Of a DNA stretch of 64,000 bases, positions 55,582-64,000 are shown one piece after another. Position 1 is the first letter of the stretch. Every line of letters begins with the position of its first letter. A program made the translations under genes and the position numbers. The DNA comes from Chenopodium formosanum (lineage: Eukaryota > Streptophyta > Magnoliopsida > Caryophyllales > Amaranthaceae), in contig CM044856.1 in assembly GCA_024500155.1 (NCBI GenBank), positions 48,732,303 through 48,796,302 of the forward strand, written 5' to 3'. The notes under the pieces are model-generated. The model saw nothing but the letters and a program-made list of their open reading frames with translations, searched no databases and was not told the origin of the DNA.

Positions 55582-57503
55582 TGTAGACACCCAAATGTGT
55601 CTCCCCAAAATCAAACCCATTGATGAGTACCTTTCATGTCATTTTATTATCGAACAAAGCGAAAGTGTGAAAAGTCTATTGATGAGGATGCTTTTATTAA
55701 AATATCTCTTCTTTCTTTTTTGAAAATATTTCTTTTCTTACCCTATTTTTGAAAAATGTGCATTCCATTTTAGTTTGGTCCATATCAAGGGTCCAATAAT
55801 GGTGTAGTTGGATGGGGTTTGGAAAGAGCTTTACAACAATATATTATAAGCCCAATTCCGATGAATAATAAGGAAGTTATGGCCAAATTAATAAATTGGG
55901 CCCGGTTTCAGCCTTATATGCGGCCTAATGACCTAGAAAAGGGCCTAATATGGATTTATCATTCATAATGCAATTAGGAATGGTTTTAGTCATCTAGATT
56001 CTTCTAGAAGATTCTTTTCATTCCTTTATTCAATTAGCATTGATAAATTGACTTTGGTTGACTTTTTGGAATTTTAATCAGAATAAAAGAGTGCTTTTAA
56101 GGAAAATACGATTTTATCCTCCTGTACGGTTAAAATTTTATCTAAATTTAGAAAACACGTAAAAAATTTGATTAGCATCTAACGCCAATCATAAGCGTCT
56201 GGCGCCTGGCGCTAATGGTCCGCGCTCGGCTAACTTCGTTTTTTCATGTCGAAACTCTAATTTGTTTTTCTATCTTTTGGCTGATTTTCTCTATAAATAG
56301 CCTCCTAAATCTCCTTTTTTTTAATTATCTACAAGCATCTACAATCACCAATTCTCTAATTCTCTTCTCTCTCGAAGCTAAAGCTCTCTTTCTCTCTTTT
56401 CTAAACCAACTTTTATACAAAATTCCGCATTCACAAGACCAAGAAACACATAGCATTGTTCGAATTGAAGTTGCCTTCGCCCTAGACGTGAAAGGTTTTA
56501 AATTCTGCGGGTTTGGTCCCAAATCTCTATTTCAATTATTTAATTTAATTGTTTGATTTTATTATTTTCCTTGAAGTTACTAACGTGTGTATTTTGTTAT
56601 TAGAAAGAGGTACGAGGCATCCAAGTAAGTGCTTTAATTGATTTATTGTTATTATGATGTAGAAATCATGCTTAGGTAGTTATTATGATTCCTAGCATCA
56701 TGTTTGGGTATTTTGATCTTACTAGTATCATATTTAGGGTAACCACTAATAAATGCTAATATCAAGTATAATTAAAAGTATGATGTCTTTTATATTCTTT
56801 CTAATATTTATGATTGTTAGTATCATGTTAAGGCTATATATTTGATCTTTATTGTTTAGTGACATGCTAGGGTTTGTTATTAATCTTGTTAGTATCATGC
56901 CTAGGATCTTGCTATTATTATGCTTTAACATAATTATTTTAATTATTATGATTATTATTATTATGATTATTATGTTGCTTGATTATATTTATTTATTGTT
57001 ATTGCTTGATCACACCTTTTATGCATGTTTAAACGGAATTTGTACTTGTAATCACGCTTAATATGATAATTAAAAATCTTGTTTAGGGTTAATTTGATTA
57101 TAATTCAAGTGAATGCTAGTAATAATTTATTTGTGCATTAATATTCAATTAACATAGATAAACAAGTTTAGGGTTAATCCTATTGATTGCATGTTAGTCA
57201 GAAAGCGCACATGAATACGATCAGAATAAAGTAGAGGCCTATTATTAGGGCAGTTTCAATCTCTTTTAGGTTGGATTTGTACCTTCATCCTCGAACTACA
57301 AGTCATGGTTCCAGACGTATTGGAGTTGACGATTTCCTGGATCGTTAAGGGGTGTAACCTTTACCCTGTGAACGGTTTACAAGTTCCTAAAACTTGTTGG
57401 TGACTCTTTTGCTCAATCTTCTTTCCCTTTGGACGCCACCGTACTTTAGTGTATGATCACAGTGGGGTTCAAGCTTGAGGTAACGCTTGAAATATTCCCT
57501 ACA
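55582..57503 (+). repeat. Y 3' LTR (1,922 bp)
   Basis: TGTAGACACCC ... TTCCCTACA. TATA box TATAAAT 56292-56298. GC tract 56170-56235, shorter than in the 5' LTR (AACGCCAATC, TCTGGCGCCTGGCGCTAATG). Confidence 0.92.
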
Positions 57504-57508
57504 TGAGG

Positions 57509-58005
57509 GGTAAAATCGTAATTTTATATCACTTCTTTTATTCCAAATAAAACTCATAAATCTCAATTATCAATCCTAATCACATTAGGATTCAAAAGAA
57601 CCTTCTACAAGACTATAATCAATCCTAATTGCATTAGAAATGATAATTCATAATAGGCCCTTTTCTAGATCATTGGGCCGCATATAAAGATCAAACCGGG
57701 TTCATTTTAGCAATTTGGCCATAACTTCCTCATTATTCATTGGAATTGGGCTTATAACATATCATTGGAAAGCTCTTTTCGAACCCGATCCAACTACACT
57801 ATTATTGGACCCTTTCCATGGACCAAACTAAACTGTATTGGCTATTTTCATAAAATTAATTTTCAAAAACAGAGAGAAAGAAGAGAAATAAAAACTAACC
57901 GCAACACTAGACTTTCCACACTTTCAATTCATTCTATTATGGTTCGACGTGAAAGGTATTCATCACTGGATTTGGTTTTTGGAGAGACACAAATGGGTGT
58001 CTATA
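57509..58005 (-). repeat. Z 3' LTR, right part
   Basis: Continues the LTR broken at 17241 and ends GGGTGTCTATA at 58005 (ACA changed to ATA). A polypurine tract (AAAGTGGGGGCTTC on the - strand) follows at 58006-58020, so Z lies to the right and reads on the - strand. Confidence 0.85.
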
Positions 58006-58129
58006 GAAGCCCCCACTTTGGCTGAGTTTGGAGAAACACAAGTTTCAAAAATAAAAGTCTCTGAAACTAGCATTAGTTAAACAGATAAAAGAGTTAAGAA
58101 ACGCGTATCTTGCACCGTCGAGCACACGT

Positions 58130-58650
58130 CTCTGAAGTAACTGATCTGTTGTGTTTGCTGTTGTGACAACCTTCCACAATCTAGGGAACGCTATCTTATT
58201 GTTTTGATGTTGATATATCCACGCGTCTCTAAACAAAGAGCTTTGACGATCTTCCTCGAGCTAGGAGATACCGCCTGATGACTGCTACACCTGTAACTGC
58301 CTCCAATTTCCGTTGTGATAGTCTTCTGCAAGCTGGAGAATACTATCGAAGATTTCTTCTCCTGAAACGATCTTCTACCGCTTTGTGACCATCTTTCGCA
58401 AGCTAGGGAACACGATCAAAGATTGCTTCGCCTAAAACCATCCTCATTTGTTGCGATAATATTCTGAAGAAAATCACCGAAGACCAACGCTTGTCGATCC
58501 TTTAAAGTTCGCTTGAACTTGCTTTTGCTATGCCAGTGCGTCGGCGCTTTTGCTGCTTGTGAACCAGTATGTCGGTGCATCTGTTGTTTATGAACCATTA
58601 TGTTGGTGCCTTTGCAATTTATGAACCATTATGTCGGTGCTTTTGCGATG
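58130..58650. repeat. 3' UTR arrays of Z
   Basis: Long unit at about 58150-58460 (AAGCTAGGGAACACGATC etc.), short unit at 58530-58650 (GAACCATTATGTCGGTGC, four copies). Confidence 0.65.
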
Positions 58651-58830
58651 AGCTAATGTTTAGGCACTTAAAGCTAAGTGAGACGATCATTTATCAAGTC
58701 GATCACTTAATGTGATTGTAACCAAGTCGATTACTAAATCATGTCAAATTGCTTAGAGGGGCTAACTGGCGTACCAAGGAACCCAAACTGTTGTACGAGG
58801 TCGAAATAATCATTCTACGAGGCCAAAAAT

Positions 58831-58958
58831 TCTGTCGCCACTGCAGCGGCTACCAGAAACTGTTGTCGCCGCGATTTCTTCTTGTCGCCCAGCGACAGCC
58901 TCTGTCGCGTGGCGACAAATTTATCGCACGACGCTGCACTCGGGTTTTCCGAATAAAA
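58831..58958 (+). promoter_or_regulatory. Z PMD promoter: GC tract of GTCGC type plus TATA-like box
   Basis: CTGTCGCCACTGCAGCGGC, TTGTCGCCGCG, TTGTCGCCCAGCGACAGC and CGTGGCGACAAAT (58831-58937), then AATAAAA at 58952-58958. Same place as in V, X and Y but with GTCGCC/GGCGAC in place of GGCGCC/GCGCTAA. Confidence 0.55.
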
Positions 58959-59588
58959 CCCCTTTCTTCCTCATTTCGCTACTGCTGTTTTCGTTCGAAA
59001 TTTCGCCATGAAACTTCAAATTGTCCGTTTTTGCTCATTTCTCAACCAAATTCGCTCAAACTTGTTGCAAATCGAAGCTTTGTTCATCTAGTTTGCTGAT
59101 CTATGTAAGTTTTTTTCAAACGCACTCGATTTTTGCTGAATTTTGCACATGTTTATTCACAAATTTCTTGAAAATATGAAACTTATGTTGCTCAATTTGC
59201 TTTGCTTGTCAAATTTTATGCCATGAAATTGCTTGATTATGTCTGTATATTGCCGCCTTGGAAGTTTTTTTAGACTTGTTTGACTCAATTTGGTGAAGAA
59301 ATGAGCGATTCACCATTGTTGAACCTCGTTGAACCTCTTAAGGTCTTGAAAACAATGTGGCCTGTTCTTGACGTTTTTGCTAGCAAATCTTGTTTAATTT
59401 GTCACAATAATTATCATAATATTGGAAGAAATTGTTTGATTGCTTGAAAAATTCCAAATATGCTTGAATTGAAATCGTGCTCTTTCTTAATACTACGTAC
59501 TCTGTTTTTTGCAAATATTGTATCATGTGGTCAGGCGAAACTTAGATACCATAGAGCCTTAATTTTTGTCAATTTTTCATAATGTAGT

Positions 59589-60590
59589 ATGGCTAGACAG
59601 TGAGTTTTTGGCTCCCGATCCCAAGACACACGACGGGAGCATGAGCCCGTACAGGAGGACGTGGATTCGTCCACTTCCCTAGGTCCCTCCCTGAGTGGGA
59701 TGAGAGGACATTGTCTTTCGCCCCCGAGCACCACATTTCTGAGATGGTGCATCGTGGGATCATTAGCGGTAGGACACGTAGCCATGGTTCGGGCAACGAG
59801 ACCATAGGCAAGCTTTATGACAAATATTTTCACGACTATGAGGGACTGCGATGACTTTTGGAGTCTTGTGGGTTGACTGCCCTGTTCCAGGCTAGTAAGG
59901 CCATGTATTCGTTCGACGCGGGCCACCACGTGGTCCGTGCTTTGGTGGAGTTCTTCTGGGACACCACCAACATTTTTCACTTTCTCTAGGGTGAGATGAT
60001 TGTCACCCCAGCCGACTTCAGTTTCATCTCAGGACTGGAGTTTCGCTCAACTGCGCTGCCATTCAACAGCACTATTAGTGCTTTAAATCCGATAGTCGAG
60101 GAGTTGTTGGGTCCGATAGTGGAGCCAGCACGACTTAGCTCCAGGTGCATTTGCCGGTCGACTCTGACGATGGATTTTGAGGACAATGCGACCACCCGAG
60201 AGCAGCGGGTACGCATCTTTGTGCTTATTTTACTATCAGGAACCTTTTCCCCTAATAAGGGTATCAGGTGCTGCTTTACTACCTTCCTGCTCTCCGCGAT
60301 CTTCAACTGATCAGGACTAACGATTGGGCCAGCTTGGCCTATGCTAACTTTTTACGGGGTTTGCGAGGTTCATGTCGCCACAGAGCTTACACAAGAAACA
60401 TTGCCATAGAGGTATGCTTTATCTCTTTAAAAGTTAGCTCTAAACTCTTATTAGCATTTGCTTACACAAGAAACATTGCCACCTTGGCGATCTCATGCTA
60501 GCTCGGGGCGATGCTACGAGGAGGACTTGCTGCTGTTGTTAGCTCTGGCCCTTGTTTTATCTAAGGAGGCAACGGTATGTTTTTTGTCTT
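59589..60590 (+). pseudogene. Z PMD gene, strongly decayed
   Basis: ATGGCTAGACAGTGA: codon 5 is a stop. Exon 1 pieces: HVVRALVEFFWDTTNIFHF, ITGLE-like region with LEFRSTALPFNSTI, IFVLILLSGTFSPNKG, frameshift near 60270, LLYYLPALRDLQLIRTNDWA. A donor GTATGC stands at 60411. Exon 2 and most of exon 3 are missing. CYEEDLLLLLALALVLSKEA (end of exon 3) follows, then a donor near 60573. The region is cut at 60606 by another LTR. Confidence 0.75.
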
Positions 60591-60606
60591 TTAATTCTTT
60601 GCTAAG

Positions 60607-61255
60607 TGTAGATACCCAAATGTGTCTCCCCAAAACCAAACCCGGTGATGAATACCTTTCATGTCATTGATTATCGAACAAAGCAAAAGTGTGAAAAGTC
60701 TAGTGATGAGGATGTTTTTATTAAAATATCTCTTCTTTCTGTTTTTGAAAATATTCCTTTTCAAACCCTATTTTTGAAAAACGTACATTCTAGTTTATTT
60801 GGTCCATGATATGGGTCCAATAATGGTGTAATTGGATGGGGCTCGAAAAGATCTTTACAACGATATATTATAAGCCCAATTACAATGAATAATGAGGAAG
60901 TTATGGCCAAAATACTAAACTGGGCCCAAACCAGTTTTAACCTATGGCCCAATGATCATGTGGAGGGTCCAAAGGTTTAATCCTATTCCTAAACTAATTA
61001 GGATTAATTAGAAGATTATATAAGTTTCTAAAAGATCTTAATTATCCTTTATGAAAAGATAAGATTAAAGAATTTGAGTTTAATAAAAACTTTCCATTTA
61101 TAAAAACTTTCCTTTTTTTTAATCCTAATTCTTTTCGAATTTAAAGATGTTCAAAGACAGTCAAATATTAATTTCGTGCCTTATAATCTTTATCCAAATT
61201 TTATATGGTTGGATAGATATTGAAAGTATCTATCCAATGATTTCATGCTTTCTTC
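60607..61255 (+). repeat. Truncated LTR (+) of a related family
   Basis: TGTAGATACCCAAATGTGTC start. Similar over 640 bp to 61986-62625, including TATGGTTGGATAGATATTGA, then it departs near 61255. The downstream half is missing. Confidence 0.7.
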
Positions 61256-61985
61256 TTCTTTTTTTTCAAACCCTTCCCCAATAAGTCTAGCATAGGCATC
61301 CTTCATCCTCCTTGAATTTATTTCTTAGAGTTTGATTTTTACCCTTCGCATTTTAATTAAATAAAATGAGCATTTATCTCCTTACATATGATCATTACAT
61401 ATGATCATTGCATCACAAAATGATTTGAGGCACCCCTTGTAGCCCCATCATATCACCTTTCACCCTTCAAATATGCAATCCTTTTGTGATAAACCACTTT
61501 GAGCCTCGTCTAACGATAGACCTTTCATTCTTTAACCCATATCTACCTAACCATGGGATCGGATGGTGTGCAACTTATGCAATTTTCAATTTCATAAAAA
61601 GCTTGAGTAACCTCAAAACATTATAATAGCAAAAAATAAGCAAAAAAATAAATAAAAGTATACAAAAGGGCAAGTGTTCCAATGTCTTTGATATGAGATG
61701 AGTGAAAATCAAAATAGAAAGATGGTGTTCCCTAGCTTGTGGAAGGTTGTCACAACGATAAATGCAACACAGATCGGCTACTCCCAGAGACGTGTTCTCG
61801 ACAGTGCAAGATACGCGTTTCTTAACTCTCTTATTTGTTTTAACTAACGTTACTTTGAAGGTATCGGCATTACAAGAACGATTTAGGATCGCAGATTGTT
61901 CTAAATCATTCTCCGTCCCTATCGATACTTTGACTTTTGTTTTCGAAACTTCAGTTTCTCCAAAATCAGTCAAAGTGGGGGCTTC
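61256..61985 (+). other. Internal remnant between two LTRs
   Basis: 61256-61690 is AT-rich and unassigned (a TACATATGATCATT near-duplicate at about 61384-61410). 61700-61985 matches the 3' UTR end of Y (TAGCTTGTGGAAGGTTGTC, GAGACGTGTTCTCGACAGTG) and ends with the polypurine tract AAAGTGGGGGCTTC. So an element lost nearly all its interior here. No gene. Confidence 0.6.
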
Positions 61986-64000
61986 TGTAGACTCCCAAAT
62001 TTGTCTCCCAAAAACATAACCCAGTGACAAATACTTTTAATGTCATTGATTATCGAACAATGAAAAAATGTGAAAAGTCTAGTGATGAGGATGATATTAA
62101 CAAAATATCTCTTCTTTATGTTTTTGAAAATATTTCTTTTCTTACCCTATTTTTAAAAAACGTGCATTCCAATTTATTTTGGTCCATGATATGGGTTCAA
62201 TAATGGTGTATTTGGATGAGGCTTGAAAAAACCTTTCCAACGATATATTATAAGCCCAATTTCGATGAATAATGAAGATGTTATGGCCAAAATACTAAAA
62301 TGGGCTCAAACCGGTTTTTACCTACGTTCCAATGATCATGTGGAGGGTCCAAAGGTCTAATCCTATTCCTAAACTAATTAGGATTAATTAGAAGCTTATA
62401 TAAGTTTCTAAAAGATCCTAATTATCCTTTTTGAAAAGATAAGATTAAAGAATTTGAGTTAAATAAAAACTTTCCTTTTATAAAAACTTTTCTTTTTTTT
62501 AATTCTAATTCTATTCAAATTTAAAGATGTTCAAAGACAGTCAGATATTTATTTCGTTCCTCATAATATTTATCCAAATTTATATGGTTGGATAGATATT
62601 GAAATTATCTATCCAATGATATACAAAACTCTATCCAAAACTGACACCGTCCTACTATTTCGGATATATCTTATTATATACAAAAAATTTTAATCTGGTT
62701 CTAATTGTGTTGGAAAGTAGACTTCAAGTGCTTTTCAACGACATATTAGATGCCTTATTTGGACTTCTGGATCAAAAGATATGATAAAAACAAAATCCCC
62801 AAAAACTGTTGTCCATCGAGTTTTATTTCGATTTGAATTCGGATTCTTTTCTTATTCTTCTACCCTCTTTTTTCTCTATAAATAGAGGTCATATCTCCCC
62901 ATTTTCAAATCATCAACTCTCATCAAGAATTTCTTGATTCTCTCTCCCTATTTCTAAAGTAGCTTTTTACAAACACAATTCCTCACACATTAGATCTAGA
63001 CACACCTAGCCAAGTTCGCAGTTGCCTTCTCCCTAGACGTGAAAGCTTTGATACATCTGAGGGTTTGGTCCCAAATCCAGTCTAAACTTTTAATCTTTAT
63101 TTCTATTATTTAATTTAATTCTTTGATTATATATTTTCCTTAAAGTTACTAACTTGTGTATTTTGTTATTAGGAAGAGATACAAGGCATCCAAGTAGGTG
63201 CTTTTATTGCTTAATTGATATTTTGATATAGAAATCATTTTAAGGTTGTTATTTTGATTCCTAGTATCATGTTTAGGATGTTTTCCCTAGTATCATGTTA
63301 GGATGATTCCTAGTATCATGTTTAGGGTAAAGAATATAATGGCAATTATGATTTATATGATGCTTCCTATTTTCTTTCCTAATAGCCTGTTAGTATCATG
63401 TTAGGACTAATTGATCTTTAATGTTTAGTGACATGCTAAGGTTTGTTATTTATCTTGTTAGTATCATGCCTAGGATCTTGCTATAATTATTATATTTTAA
63501 CATGATTATTTTTATAATTATTATTGTTATGATTGTTATTTCAATTGTTATTGTTATGATGATTATTATGTTGCTTGATATATATTTATTGTTATTGCTT
63601 GGTCACGCCTTTTATGCATGTTTGAAGGGAATTTGTACTTGTAATCACGCTCAATAAGATAATTAATAATCTTGTTTAGGGTTAATATGTTTAAAGTGAT
63701 CGCCAATAATAGTTTTATTTGTGCATTAATATTCAACCAACATAGATTAAACAGGTTTAGGGTTATTCCTATTGATTGCATGTTAACTAGAAAGCGCACA
63801 TGAATATGATCAGAATAAAGAAGAGGCCTATTATTAGGGCAGGTTCAATCTCTTAGGTTGGATTTGTACCTTCATCCCCGAACTTCCAGTCTTGGTTCCA
63901 GACTTATTGGAGTTAACGATCTCTTGGATCGTTAAGGGGTTAACCTTCACCCTGTGATTTGTTTACAAGTTCCTAAAACTTCTTGGCGACTTGTTTGCTC
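61986..64000 (+). repeat. LTR (+) running off the window
   Basis: TGTAGACTCCCAAATTTGTC start; TATA in CTCTATAAATAGAGGTC near 62875; the distal part (63000-64000) resembles the main family (CTAGACGTGAAAGCTTTG, GGGCAGGTTCAATCTC). The region upstream of TATA is different and has no GC-rich tract. By comparison with Y about 90 bp of the LTR lie beyond 64000. Confidence 0.8.

Larger units (their letters stand above)
17242..57503 (+). mobile_element. Y: complete Tat-like Ty3/gypsy element, interrupted twice
   Basis: 5' LTR 17242-19191, PBS 19197, gag 20831, pol to integrase, antisense ORF1 and PMD, polypurine tract 55568, 3' LTR 55582-57503. Flanks are CGAGG (17237-17241) and TGAGG (57504-57508), a 5-bp target duplication with one C/T difference. 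Removing X (17,051 bp plus 5-bp duplication) and the CACTA element (4,848 bp plus 3 bp) leaves about 18.4 kb. That is very long for an LTR element but usual for Ogre-type ones. All genes carry stops or frameshifts. Confidence 0.9.

Noticed and set aside
61575..62030. 151-codon frame on the - strand
   Set aside because: Antisense to a 3' UTR/LTR border that repeats elsewhere without this frame; no motif.

Overview
This window is plant nuclear DNA made almost entirely of nested transposable elements. I find no intact host gene, no tRNA or rRNA gene, no CRISPR array and no sign of bacterial or organellar sequence. The evidence for a flowering plant (probably a eudicot; species not determined) is: long Ty3/gypsy LTR retrotransposons with Gag zinc knuckle, aspartic protease, RT, two RNase H regions and integrase; a primer-binding site starting TGGCGACTCC; a CACTA DNA transposon; and spliced genes of the plant mobile domain (PMD) and DUF7745-like types.

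The main family looks like the Tat clade (Ogre/Retand-like) of Ty3/gypsy. Its reconstructed layout is: LTR of about 1.95 kb, PBS, long leader, gag, protease, RT-RNase H, a second plant-type RNase H, integrase. Two accessory genes follow on the opposite strand: a DUF7745-like gene (here 'ORF1') and a six-exon PMD gene. Then come 3' UTR tandem repeats, a polypurine tract and the 3' LTR. I name the copies W, V, Z, Y and X.

Region by region. W (1-6674, + strand) is a heavily decayed element with gag-pol at 1-5200 and a terminal exon of an antisense accessory gene at 6051-6605. V (6675-15005, - strand) has two LTRs and the PMD gene but has lost all of gag-pol. 15006-16150 is part of an LTR from a divergent family. 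16151-17241 plus 57509-58005 is one old LTR (Z, - strand) split by Y. Y (17242-57503, + strand; about 18.4 kb without its insertions) has both LTRs and a 5-bp target duplication with one mismatch. Y carries two later insertions: a 4.85-kb CACTA element (24022-28869, CCT duplication) holding pieces of host genes, and X (32224-49274, - strand, 17.05 kb, perfect AACAT duplication) inside its integrase gene. Z continues at 58006-60606 with a decayed PMD gene. 60607-64000 holds a truncated LTR, unassigned sequence and a second LTR that runs off the window.

The observation I rate highest is a set of GC-rich, partly palindromic tracts (for example TTAGCGCCTGGCGCTAA). They lie just upstream of the TATA box in the LTR, upstream of the TATA box of each antisense gene, in the leader, and between the convergent ends of integrase and ORF1. 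The motif is similar at different sites within one element but differs between elements (V GGCGCCAAGCCT; X/Y TTAGCGCCTGGCGCTAA; Z GTCGCC/GGCGAC; W CCGTGTCACGG). This would fit a rapidly changing cis-element recognised by an element-encoded factor, perhaps one of the antisense proteins. That is inference. All coding copies here carry stops or frameshifts, so this window is a fossil record of the system, not a working copy.
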